A stretch of 15,679 nt of DNA from CAYUYV01 sp964449455 (lineage in GTDB: Bacteria > Pseudomonadota > Alphaproteobacteria > JAJFIK01): the NCBI GenBank assembly GCA_964449455.1, contig CAYUYV010000123.1, forward strand, positions 1 through 15,679, given 5' to 3'. Under the pieces are notes generated by a model. It saw only the letters and a list, made by a program, of their open reading frames with translations. It had not been told where the DNA came from and ran no database searches. Within the stretch, counting starts at the first letter, position 1; every line of letters starts with the position of its first letter. Positions 1 through 7,337 of this stretch are shown one piece after another. A program made the translations under genes and the position numbers.

Positions 1-18
1 GCCGGTAAGGCCAAAGCG

Positions 19-42
19 GTGAGGGGCCACATGACCCCTCAC
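19..42 (-). terminator. Possible terminator hairpin behind the RTX gene
   Basis: An 8-bp perfect inverted repeat (gtgagggg / cccctcac) with an 8-nt loop lies about 45 bp beyond the stop of the minus-strand RTX gene. On the minus strand it is followed by CGCTTTGG, so the T-tract is poor. It could act as a weak or Rho-assisted terminator, or protect the 3' end of the mRNA. Confidence 0.4.
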
Positions 43-87
43 GCAATATGGGCTCTGTCGGAATGCCGGACGTGATCCGTTCAAAGA

Positions 88-1062
88 TCAGATGAAGTCG
101 AAGGCCTCGGCCGTGAAGTCCGACAATTCGGTGCCGAGGAATGTCACCACGTCGCTGGCATCGCCGAACTGGATGGCAACGCCCTCCGAGACATCCGTGA
201 AGACGAGATCATCGAGGGAGTCCGCACGGTCGGTCCGGATTATGTCCATTTCCGTCCCATCGCGGGTGAAGTCCACAACCGTGTCGAAGCCGATTTCGGA
301 TCCTTCGAACAGGAAAACATCATGTCCTGCGTCACCCTGGAGCAGGTCCGCCTCATTGCCACCGCCGACCAGCGTGTCATCGCCGAGGCCGCCGAACAGG
401 GTATCCATGCCCTGGCCGCCATCCAGCAGGTCGTCGCCCTGATTGCCGAACAGAACGTCATTGCCCTGCTCGCCGAAGATCTCATCGTCCCAGGCGCGCT
501 TGCCCTGTCTCTTGTCGTGCCGTTCGGAGTCGGAGTAATCGCCATACAGCAGGTCATTGCCGTTGCCGCCTTCGATCGTGTCCCGTCCGGCGCCGCCTTT
601 GACGAAATCGTCTCCCCCATGACCATCAATGATGTCATGACCGCGATTTCCGGCGATTACATCATCCCCGTTGGTCGAGCCCTGGATGACGTCCTTGCCG
701 CCGCCGGTGGAGAAGAAAAAGTCGAGGCCATTGCTGTTGAGGGCATCCTGGCCATTGTTGCGGCCGACCAGGTCATCCGCGCCGCCCAGGCGCTCGACAC
801 TGGAGACCGGATTGCCGCCCACCGTTTTGTCGATGGCTGCACCTTCCAGAAGAGACGTCAGATAACGGATGTTAATCGTGATGATGTCACCGGCTTCTTC
901 GCCAAGGCGCGTATCGCCGAACAGCCGTGTGTGGTTGTAGGACATGCCGTCCAGAACAGTCGACACAGTCCCCCACCAATTGGCGTTGTTCAGGACCCAT
1001 TTTTCGAAGATGGCGGCCTTCTCGTTTACCGCCTGGCCGTCAAATTCGCCAATTACCGCCAT
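88..1062 (-). CDS. RTX (hemolysin-type) calcium-binding protein, likely type I secreted
   Basis: The product has 324 residues. Residues 1-92 match no family I recognise. Residues about 94-253 are glycine- and aspartate-rich nonapeptide repeats (for example GNGNDLLYG, GNQGDDLLDG, GGLGDDTLVGG), the RTX pattern that folds into a calcium-bound beta-roll. A charged linker at about 177-196 splits the repeats in two. Residues 254-324 resemble the C-terminal region of serralysin-type RTX proteins and end in the acidic-hydrophobic DFI. There is no N-terminal signal peptide, so export by a type I ABC system is inferred; no such exporter is in this window. The start at 1062 is chosen because an AAGGGGA ribosome site precedes it; the open frame runs 23 codons further upstream but that part looks non-coding. 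The catalytic or binding role is unknown, and no HExxH protease motif is present. Confidence 0.85.
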   Translation of the reverse strand: MAVIGEFDGQAVNEKAAIFEKWVLNNANWWGTVSTVLDGMSYNHTRLFGDTRLGEEAGDIITINIRYLTSLLEGAAIDKTVGGNPVSSVERLGGADDLVGRNNGQDALNSNGLDFFFSTGGGKDVIQGSTNGDDVIAGNRGHDIIDGHGGDDFVKGGAGRDTIEGGNGNDLLYGDYSDSERHDKRQGKRAWDDEIFGEQGNDVLFGNQGDDLLDGGQGMDTLFGGLGDDTLVGGGNEADLLQGDAGHDVFLFEGSEIGFDTVVDFTRDGTEMDIIRTDRADSLDDLVFTDVSEGVAIQFGDASDVVTFLGTELSDFTAEAFDFI

Positions 1063-1171
1063 GTCGCATCCCCTTCGTGCCCCGCTGCGGCCCCAGTGCC
1101 GATCCAGCGTCCCGTTCCGGTCGTGCGTCACGCATCCAAGGATCGTGCCAGCCCGGCCGTGCCCCTAAGGG

Positions 1172-1345
1172 TTGCCGGACGGGATTGGGGGTGGGCTGTG
1201 GCGCGCAGAACGGCTGGTGGGTCTGCGGTTGTTCGGGGCCATACTGGCAGCAGGCGGACTTTTCTATCTGCTGTCACCCGGCGATGCGCCGCCAGTGGGT
1301 CTGGGCGCGGCCCTCATGGTCGTGGCCGGTGGTATCAGGCACTTT
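1172..1345 (+). other. Possible small two-helix membrane protein or remnant
   Basis: From a TTG at 1172, about 58 codons read as a plausible membrane protein: a basic N-terminus (LWRAERLVGLRL), a hydrophobic stretch (FGAILAAGGLFYLL), a turn (SPGDAPPVG), then a second hydrophobic stretch (LGAALMVVAGG). After about 1345 the frame stops looking like protein. It continues open through the palindromic repeat at 1419-1495 and into the 3' end of nrdJ, to 1729. No good ribosome site precedes the TTG. It may be a degraded or frameshifted gene, or a chance open frame in GC-rich DNA. I recognise no homologue. Confidence 0.25.
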
Positions 1346-1418
1346 CCGGCCTGCGGGCCAGCGAAGCGGCCATCGTTCAGCGCACGGTATCGCAATCAAC
1401 GACAAGCGATCTCACATC

Positions 1419-1495
1419 ATTGCGCGTGCGGCAAAGCAATCCAGGGGCATAGGAATCGAAAATGCCGCTCCCGATTGCTTCGCTGTGCGCGCAAT
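1419..1495. repeat. REP-like palindromic repeat element
   Basis: Two 23-nt arms at 1419-1441 and 1473-1495 are inverted copies matching at 19 of 23 positions, and a nested GGCAT (1446-1450) / ATGCC (1462-1466) pair sits inside. The arm resembles the common intergenic family with a core like CATTGCGAGCGAAGCGAAGC followed by AATCC. It lies between the RTX gene and the 3' end of nrdJ, the usual kind of place for such elements. It would form a long RNA hairpin on either strand. The family resemblance is from memory; the inverted repeat is visible directly. Confidence 0.75.
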
Positions 1496-1545
1496 ACCGA
1501 TTTCGGGCGCCTATCCAGCTTCGACCGGTCCGGCAGGGATGCTTT

Positions 1546-1573
1546 GCGGACCGGCGCGTTCACGCCGGCCCGC
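1546..1573 (-). terminator. Possible nrdJ terminator hairpin
   Basis: The arms are GCGG-A-CCGGCG and CGCCGG-C-CCGC: 10 base pairs with one mismatch and a 6-nt loop (CGTTCA). The hairpin lies just past the nrdJ stop on the minus strand. No T-run follows (AAAGCATCC), so it is not a textbook intrinsic terminator. The REP-like palindrome at 1419-1495 lies further downstream and could help end or stabilise the transcript. Confidence 0.4.
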
Positions 1574-1582
1574 AATCAAGCC

Positions 1583-4500
1583 TCAACTACACCCCGTTGT
1601 GCTGCCGCAGGTGTCGCATTTCATGCAGGTGCCGTTGCGGATGAGAGTCATGTGGCCGCAGGACGGGCAGGGATCTCCCTCATAGCCCAGGAGACGGGCC
1701 TCGGCGACCTGACGGGCGCGCGGGTCTGAGCTTGGCCTCACTGCGGTTTCGGCACTGAAAGTTTCGGCCGTGAAAGTCTCCGTGCTGTCTTCCGACAGGG
1801 ACAAGGCGATGTGGCTCTGCATCACATGGACACCAGCCCCACGATCCGAGGCAAGCGCCGTGTTATCCGCAGCCAGAGGATCATAGCGCATGGCCGGCTC
1901 TCCATCGCCCATGGCGCCCCCGGCAATCACCTTCAGATGCTGCACCGGTGGCAGGCCCCGGGTGTAACCCGACGACGCGATCTGCTGGATCATACCGTTG
2001 AGATCTTCCATCGCCTCGTCCGAGGGCAGCGTATCCTTGAAGGCATCGGCCGCATCACCCGCACCAAGGGGCAGGCGGTCGCTCTCATCCACATGGGCAA
2101 GGTCATGGCGCCCCAGATACGACACGGCGAGTTCCCGGAAGATATAGTCGACGAGCGATGTGGCGCTGCGGATGCGGTCATTACCCTGAACGAAGCCATT
2201 AGGCTCAAAGCGGGTGAAGATGAACGCGTCGACATATTCCTCAAGCGGCACGCCATATTGCAGGCCAATCGAGACCGCGATGGCGAAATTATTCATCAAG
2301 GAGCGGAACGCGGCGCCTTCCTTGTGCATGTCGACGAAAATCTCGCCGAGGCGACCGTCCTCATATTCGCCCGTGTGCAGATAGACCTTGTGTCCGCCCA
2401 CAACGGCTTTCTGGATATAGCCCTTGCGCCGGTCCGGCAGCCGGGTGCGCTCGGTAATCCGCCGCTCCACAATCTTCTCGACCACCCGTTCGGCCACCAC
2501 CTGGGCCCGGGCCGCCGCCGGCGCTTCCGCCGCGATTGTGTCGGCAATGCCGTCTTCCACATCCTCCTCATCAAGAAGGGCACTGGACAGCGGCTGGCTG
2601 AGCTTGGACCCATCCCGGTACAGCGCATTGGCTTTCACGCCGAGCTTCCAGGACAGCATATAAGCGCCAGCACAGTCCTCAATGCGCGCCGAGGCCGGCA
2701 TATTGATGGTCTTGGAAATGGCGCCAGAGATAAAGGGCTGGGCCGCTGCCATCATGCGGATATGGCTTTCCACGGACAGATAGCGCTTGCCGATGCGCCC
2801 ACATGGGGTGGCGCAGTCGAACACCGGCAGATGTTCCGGCTTCAGGCCCGGCGCACCCTCAAGGGTCATAGCACCGCAGACATGGAGATTGGCCGCATCC
2901 ACTTCCGCTTTGGAAAAGCCGAGGGCGGACAGCATGTCAAAGCCCAGATCTTCAAGCGCCACCGGATCAAGCTTCAATGTCTCGGTACAGAACGCTTCAC
3001 CCAAAGTGAATTTGTTGAAGGCGAAGCGAATGTCGAAGGCCGTTTCCAGCGCCCCTTCGATGGCCGCGATCGCGTCATCCGTGAAGCCCTCGCGGCGCAG
3101 GGACTGGTGATTGATCCCCGGCGCATCTTTGAGCGTTCCGTGGCCCACGGCATAACGGACCATGGCCTCGACCGCGTCCGGCGCATAACCCAGGGCTTTC
3201 AGAGCCTCAGGCACAGTGCGGTTGATGATCTTGAAATAGCCACCACCGGCCAGTTTCTTGAATTTCACAAGCGCAAAGTCGGGCTCAATGCCGGTCGTGT
3301 CGCAATCCATCACGAGACCGATGGTTCCCGTGGGGGCAATCACCGTGGCCTGGGCATTGCGGAACCCATGCTCGCTGCCGAGCTTCAAGGCTTCGTCCCA
3401 CGCGGCGCGCGCCGCATCCACAAGATCGGACAGCGGACAGCCTTCCGCATCGAGAGGGACAGGCAGGGTGTGCAGATCCTCATAACCTGCCGTTTCGCCA
3501 TAGGCCGCCCGGCGGTGATTGCGGATCACCCGCAGCATGTCATCGTCATTGACCCAGAACTGGGAGAATGCACCCTGCTTGCGCGCCATCTCAGCGGACG
3601 TGGCATAAGAAGCGCCGGTCATCAGAGCGCTGATCGAGCCGGCAATGGCCCGGCCTTCCCGGCTGTCATAGCCATGGCCCATGGCCATGAGGAGCCCGCC
3701 CAGATTGGCAAAGCCAAGACCCAGGGTGCGGTAGTCATGGGAGAGCTGCGCGATTTCCTTTGACGGGAACTGCGCCATCATGACCGAGATTTCGAGGGTC
3801 AAGGTCCACAGCCGCACCCCATGGGCGAAGGCTTCCACATCGAAGCCGCCCTTATCATCCCGGAAATTCATCAGGTTCAGGGAGGCGAGATTGCAGGCCG
3901 TATTGTCCAGAAACATATATTCTGAACACGGATTTGACGCCCGAATCTCACCGCCATTGGGGCAGGTGTGCCAGTCATTGATGGTGGTATGGAACTGGAT
4001 GCCCGGATCAGCGCAGGACCATGCCGCCTCCGCGACCCGATCCCACAGGGCGCGAGCATCGACAGTGCGCGCGATCTCGCCATTGGTCCGGAAGGTCAGA
4101 TCCCAGCTGCCACCCGTTTCGACAGCGGCAAGGAAATCATCCGTCACGCGGACGGAATTGTTGGAGTTCTGTCCGGACACGGTCAGATAGGCATCCGAGT
4201 CCCAGTCCGTGTCATAGGTCGGAAACTCGATCGACGTCACCCCCTGGCGGGCCAGCTGGATAACCTTCTGGGCCATAGCCTCGGGGATCAGAGCCGCCTT
4301 CGCCGCCTTCAGCTCCCGTTTCAGGGCCGGATTCTTGGCCGGATCGAAACAGTCCTCGCCTTCGCCCTCGCAATTCACACAGGCGCGCATGATGGCGCTC
4401 ATATGCTTATTGTGCAGCTTCGAGCCCGTAACGAGAGCGGCGACCTTTTGTTCTTCCGTGATCTTCCAATCGATGAAGGCCTCAATGTCCGGATGGTCGA

Positions 4501-5347
4501 TATCGACCACCACCATCTTGGCTGCCCGGCGCGTCGTGCCGCCGGACTTGATGGCGCCGGCCGCCCGGTCACCGATTTTCAGAAAGCTCATGAGGCCCGA
4601 GGACTTTCCGCCCCCGGAGAGAGGCTCATTCACGGCGCGGATGCGCGAGAAATTCGTGCCCGTCCCAGAACCATATTTAAAGAGGCGCCCTTCGCGCACC
4701 CACAGATCCATGATCCCGCCCTCATTGACGAGATCGTCCTCCACGCTCTGGATGAAACAGGCATGGGGCTGGGGGTGCTCATAGGCGCTTGAGGAGCGGG
4801 TCAGCTCGCCCGATTTCGGATCGACATAATAATGGCCCTGGCTCGGTCCATCGATGCCATAGGCCCAATGCAAACCGGTATTGAACCATTGGGGGCTGTT
4901 TGGCGCGGCCTTCTGGGTGACGAGCATATGGCGCATCTCGTCGTAATAGGCGCGCGCGTCCGACTCGCTGTCGAAATAGCCGCCTTTCCAGCCCCAATAG
5001 GTCCAGGCGCCAGCCATGCGATCAAAGACCTGGGTGGCCGTCTGCTCGCCGCCGAATTCGGTCGCCGGACCATCCTCCTTGGCCTCGGCCGGGGCATTGC
5101 GGCGCAGCCAGTCCGGCATGCCCTCTTCTTCAACGGGCGTCACGGCAGAGGGGACACCAGCTTTACGCATATATTTCTGGGCCAGAATGTCCGTGGCCAC
5201 CTGGCTCCAGGCCGCAGGGACATCCACACCATCCTGGCGGAACACCAGCGTGCCATCCGGATCCCGGATCTCGCTGGTGGTCGTGCGGAATTCGATCCCG
5301 TGATAGGGCCCCTGGTCTTCGCGCGTGAAACGACGGTCGATACGCAT
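1583..5347 (-). CDS. nrdJ: Vitamin B12-dependent (class II) ribonucleotide reductase
   Basis: A 1254-residue cytosolic enzyme that reduces ribonucleotides to deoxyribonucleotides using adenosylcobalamin to make the thiyl radical, so it needs no oxygen. The active-site motif NPCSE is at 472-476 (N472, radical C474, E476). The redox cysteine pair is probably C197 (HACFIQ) and C485 (DNTACNLASL); the 11-residue spacing of C474 to C485 matches class II enzymes. PTGTIG is at 672-677. Residues about 976-1085 form a TSCPD-type region, and the tail carries six cysteines (C1227, C1230, C1241, C1244, C1247, C1253), a metal-binding or thiol-shuttle module typical of alphaproteobacterial NrdJ. The start at 5347 (MRIDRRFTRE) matches the usual family N-terminus; the upstream 31 open codons look non-coding. 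The nearest purine-rich site (AGAGGG) is rather far, about 12 nt. It appears monocistronic and divergent from the NDUFA12 operon. Confidence 0.97.
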   Translation of the reverse strand: MRIDRRFTREDQGPYHGIEFRTTTSEIRDPDGTLVFRQDGVDVPAAWSQVATDILAQKYMRKAGVPSAVTPVEEEGMPDWLRRNAPAEAKEDGPATEFGGEQTATQVFDRMAGAWTYWGWKGGYFDSESDARAYYDEMRHMLVTQKAAPNSPQWFNTGLHWAYGIDGPSQGHYYVDPKSGELTRSSSAYEHPQPHACFIQSVEDDLVNEGGIMDLWVREGRLFKYGSGTGTNFSRIRAVNEPLSGGGKSSGLMSFLKIGDRAAGAIKSGGTTRRAAKMVVVDIDHPDIEAFIDWKITEEQKVAALVTGSKLHNKHMSAIMRACVNCEGEGEDCFDPAKNPALKRELKAAKAALIPEAMAQKVIQLARQGVTSIEFPTYDTDWDSDAYLTVSGQNSNNSVRVTDDFLAAVETGGSWDLTFRTNGEIARTVDARALWDRVAEAAWSCADPGIQFHTTINDWHTCPNGGEIRASNPCSEYMFLDNTACNLASLNLMNFRDDKGGFDVEAFAHGVRLWTLTLEISVMMAQFPSKEIAQLSHDYRTLGLGFANLGGLLMAMGHGYDSREGRAIAGSISALMTGASYATSAEMARKQGAFSQFWVNDDDMLRVIRNHRRAAYGETAGYEDLHTLPVPLDAEGCPLSDLVDAARAAWDEALKLGSEHGFRNAQATVIAPTGTIGLVMDCDTTGIEPDFALVKFKKLAGGGYFKIINRTVPEALKALGYAPDAVEAMVRYAVGHGTLKDAPGINHQSLRREGFTDDAIAAIEGALETAFDIRFAFNKFTLGEAFCTETLKLDPVALEDLGFDMLSALGFSKAEVDAANLHVCGAMTLEGAPGLKPEHLPVFDCATPCGRIGKRYLSVESHIRMMAAAQPFISGAISKTINMPASARIEDCAGAYMLSWKLGVKANALYRDGSKLSQPLSSALLDEEDVEDGIADTIAAEAPAAARAQVVAERVVEKIVERRITERTRLPDRRKGYIQKAVVGGHKVYLHTGEYEDGRLGEIFVDMHKEGAAFRSLMNNFAIAVSIGLQYGVPLEEYVDAFIFTRFEPNGFVQGNDRIRSATSLVDYIFRELAVSYLGRHDLAHVDESDRLPLGAGDAADAFKDTLPSDEAMEDLNGMIQQIASSGYTRGLPPVQHLKVIAGGAMGDGEPAMRYDPLAADNTALASDRGAGVHVMQSHIALSLSEDSTETFTAETFSAETAVRPSSDPRARQVAEARLLGYEGDPCPSCGHMTLIRNGTCMKCDTCGSTTGCS

Positions 5348-5496
5348 GCGAACCGTTATCCCTCTACAATTCGGTTGGGCAGTCAGACTGGACTGATTCG
5401 AGGTGCCCGCCGCCCGTGCGTGGGGCCGGGACAGGTGCAAACCCTCTGACGAGACGTCCGCTTACACGAGTCGGATCACAGTCGGAAAGTGATTGA

Positions 5497-5512
5497 ACAC
5501 AAGGTCTTGTGC
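5497..5512 (-). promoter_or_regulatory. NrdR-box-like palindrome upstream of nrdJ
   Basis: The core CACAAG-GT-CTTGTG is a perfect 6-bp inverted repeat. The 16-mer acacaaggtcttgtgc matches about 12 of 16 positions of the NrdR consensus as I recall it (acaCwAtATaTwGtgt). It overlaps a weak -35-like TTGTGT and sits about 150 bp upstream of the nrdJ start, which suits a repressor site. NrdR sites often come in pairs about 31-32 bp apart; I see no good second copy, which lowers confidence. Confidence 0.4.
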
Positions 5513-5708
5513 CGACCCCGTGGCTCACCTACGAACCCTAGTAGCTGATACGCGCAGGCGCAAGATATTGATTGGCGTCGCGTTGGTATCAAGATCTTGG
5601 GGATACTAGGGCAGGAGCAGGGCTGGACGTGGACTTGTGGCGGTGCAATAGTCCGCCAAAATCCACGGGGTTTGCTGGACACGGCTGCTCTCACGACGCT
5701 GGCTTGTG

Positions 5709-5721
5709 GTCCAAATTGGAC
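5709..5721. promoter_or_regulatory. 13-bp palindrome upstream of the NDUFA12 operon
   Basis: GTCCAA-A-TTGGAC is a perfect inverted repeat whose right edge is 36 bp before the ATG at 5758, about where a promoter or operator would be. Its right arm is also a -35-like TTGGAC, though no good -10 box follows. The factor is unknown, and the site could be chance. Confidence 0.25.
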
Positions 5722-5757
5722 TTGCCGGGCCACGATCTCAGATACTGGATATCCTGC

Positions 5758-6204
5758 ATGATTTCCCTGCTGCGGCTCATTTTTACGTGGTGGAACGGCG
5801 TCACCCTCGGAACGTTGCTGAACACATGGGCGAATGGTCGCCATGTCGGCGATGACGATCTTGGGAATCGCTATTACGAGCAGAAGAAACTTCAGAAGGG
5901 TCGCAAAGCGCTGCGTCGCTGGGTGATCTACAAGGACTATGCGGAGGCGTCTGCCGTGCCGCCGGAATGGCATGCCTGGCTGCATCACATTGTGGATGAA
6001 CCGCCCACGGTCAATCCGCCCAAGCGTCAGCCCTGGGAAAAGGATCACCAGCCCAATCTGACGGGAACGCCTGGCGCCTATCGTCCACGCGGCAGTGTGG
6101 CCGGTTCCGGCGACCGGGCTCCGGCGACCGGTGATTACGAGGCTTGGCGCCCGGGCGACGGCGCGCCGCCAAAACCGTCACAGCAAGACGGAAACGACAC
6201 ATAA
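5758..6204 (+). CDS. NADH:ubiquinone oxidoreductase accessory subunit, NDUFA12 family
   Basis: The product has 148 residues. It carries the family hallmarks in order: an amphipathic start (MISLLRLIFTWWNG), GTLLNTW at 18-24, the GDDDLGNRYYE block at 31-41, RRWVIYKDY at 53-61, and VPPEWHAWLHH at 67-77. A proline- and glycine-rich tail follows. Alphaproteobacteria carry this homologue of the mitochondrial complex I accessory subunit outside the nuo operon; it sits on the matrix/cytoplasmic side and supports complex I assembly or stability. The ATG at 5758 is chosen because known members begin at this point; its ribosome site is weak (TGGAT). It is the first gene of a plus-strand operon with mlaD and DUF2155. 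Its TAA stop overlaps an ATG (taATG at 6202-6206) that opens a 32-codon frame. Confidence 0.93.
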   Translation: MISLLRLIFTWWNGVTLGTLLNTWANGRHVGDDDLGNRYYEQKKLQKGRKALRRWVIYKDYAEASAVPPEWHAWLHHIVDEPPTVNPPKRQPWEKDHQPNLTGTPGAYRPRGSVAGSGDRAPATGDYEAWRPGDGAPPKPSQQDGNDT

Positions 6205-6291
6205 TGGCTCTCATCTGGAAGAGTCACTGGGGTTCAGAGGCGAGGTCAACGGGCTCCACTGGCCGATGTGCCGTAACCGCTGCGAGGAACG

Positions 6292-6798
6292 ATGCGTCAT
6301 AATCTGGTTGAAACGCTGATCGGTGCCGCCGTTGTGGCGGTTGCCGCGTCCTTTTTCTTCTTCGCTTACAGATCGGCCGACACACGCGGCTTTTCCCAGG
6401 GCTATGACCTCACGGCCCGCGTGAACAATATCACGGGTGTCGGCATCGGCACGGATGTGCGCATTTCCGGCATCAAGGTGGGGTCCGTGTCCGGCCTCAC
6501 CCTCGACGACACCACCTTCGAGGCCATTCTCACCATCACCATCGACAGGCAATATGAGCTGGCCGAGGACACGAGCCTCAGCGTTGCGTCGGAAAGCCTG
6601 CTGGGCGGCAATTTCGTCACGCTCCAGCCCGGGGGGGACTTTGAAAACCCGCTGCAGGATGGGGATGAAATCGTGCTCGCGACGGGCACGGTGGATATTC
6701 TGTCCCTGATCCAGCAGGCCCTCTTCGGTACCGGCGGCAGCACGACCAGTGCGTCGGATGAGTCAGGTGACGCGGCCGAGTCGGAAACATCGTTCTAA
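6292..6798 (+). CDS. mlaD: MCE-domain lipid transport protein MlaD
   Basis: The product has 168 residues. A single membrane segment at about 8-25 anchors it in the inner membrane. One MCE domain follows at about 38-115, with typical blocks GTDVRISGIKVGSV (53-66) and SLLGGNFVTLQPGG (102-115). The tail is rich in Ser, Thr, Asp and Glu. MlaD forms the periplasmic hexameric ring of the MlaFEDB ABC system that moves phospholipids between the membranes. No mlaE, mlaF or mlaC is in this window; a lone mlaD beside NDUFA12 and DUF2155 is an arrangement I associate with alphaproteobacteria. The ATG at 6292 follows a good GAGGA ribosome site. It lies 87 bp after NDUFA12 and 20 bp before DUF2155, so it is probably cotranscribed with both. 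Confidence 0.92.
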   Translation: MRHNLVETLIGAAVVAVAASFFFFAYRSADTRGFSQGYDLTARVNNITGVGIGTDVRISGIKVGSVSGLTLDDTTFEAILTITIDRQYELAEDTSLSVASESLLGGNFVTLQPGGDFENPLQDGDEIVLATGTVDILSLIQQALFGTGGSTTSASDESGDAAESETSF

Positions 6799-6818
6799 GC
6801 GAGGGCGAGGAGACACGC

Positions 6819-7337
6819 ATGGTGCAGGGTTTGGTCGGATCAAAATGTGATCGCACTGCCGTCAAAACAGGACGGAGCATGCCTGGTGCCGCCTTGTTCT
6901 TTGCAGGCCTGATGGCAGCTTCGGTCTGCGTGCCCTTCATGGTGGTGCCGGCGCTGGCCCAGGATCTTGCGCCTGCTCCCCAGGCGCCGGCCATAGACGA
7001 AGACGTCGAAGAGGTTCCCATGCTCGCCGTGCTGCGCGGCCTCGACAAAGTCACGGCCCGGGTGCGCGAATATGAGCTTCCCGTCGGCCAGACCATGCGC
7101 ATGGGCGGTCTTGAGATCACCGTGAAGGCTTGTCACACCCGCCCGCCCGAAGAGCCGCCTGAGTCGACAGCGTTTCTGGAGATCGATGAACGCCGCTCCC
7201 GCGGTCGCGAGCGCATCTTTTCGGGCTGGATGTTCGCGTCTTCCCCCGCGCTCAATCCCCTTGAGCACCCGGTCTATGATGTCTGGGTAATGACCTGCAA
7301 AGCCCTTTCCCCGGAACAGGGCGCCTCCAGCCTGTAA
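6819..7337 (+). CDS. DUF2155 periplasmic protein
   Basis: The product has 172 residues. A long signal peptide (hydrophobic about 22-46) ends near ALA|QD at 48. The DUF2155 domain spans about 70-162, with the signature blocks TARVREYELPVG (79-90), GGLEITVKAC (96-105), RPPEEPPESTAFLEI (108-122), FSGWMFASSPALNPLEHPVYDVWV (134-157) and a final C160. The conserved C105 and C160 could form a disulfide, perhaps made by the DsbA-like protein at 12952-13704 (inference). Function is unknown. GAGGAG at 6806-6811 is a good ribosome site. It is the last gene of the NDUFA12-mlaD operon, and its final 64 bp overlap the end of aat on the opposite strand. The YDVWV and C160 codons lie inside that overlap. Confidence 0.93.
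   Translation: MVQGLVGSKCDRTAVKTGRSMPGAALFFAGLMAASVCVPFMVVPALAQDLAPAPQAPAIDEDVEEVPMLAVLRGLDKVTARVREYELPVGQTMRMGGLEITVKACHTRPPEEPPESTAFLEIDERRSRGRERIFSGWMFASSPALNPLEHPVYDVWVMTCKALSPEQGASSL

Larger units (their letters stand above)
5348..5757. promoter_or_regulatory. Divergent intergenic region, nrdJ / NDUFA12 operon
   Basis: This 410-bp gene-free stretch must hold promoters for both directions. It contains two notable palindromes, listed separately (5497-5512, 5709-5721), and a smaller inverted repeat, CAGTC-6 nt-GACTG, close to the nrdJ start. On the minus strand a weak promoter-like pair, TTGTGT and TGTGAT with 16-nt spacing, overlaps the first palindrome. No open frame here looks like protein. 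Confidence 0.5.

Noticed and set aside
322..1452. Long plus-strand open frame across the RTX gene
   Set aside because: It is the antisense of the glycine/aspartate repeats, giving alanine/valine-rich repeats. The minus-strand frame has clear RTX motifs.
1811..3763. 650-codon plus-strand open frame inside nrdJ
   Set aside because: An antisense shadow of a well-conserved enzyme; its translation has no recognisable domain.
5398..5540. Cobalamin riboswitch near the B12-dependent nrdJ
   Set aside because: Some pieces on the plus strand look alike (ggtgcc, gggacaggtg, a stem at 5475-5495), but the conserved core is not kept and the strand points away from nrdJ. The minus strand shows no B12 box or GCCACTG element.
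5572..5757. Longer N-terminus for the NDUFA12 protein
   Set aside because: It would start with TTG, the translation is not family-like, and known members start at MISLL or its equivalent.
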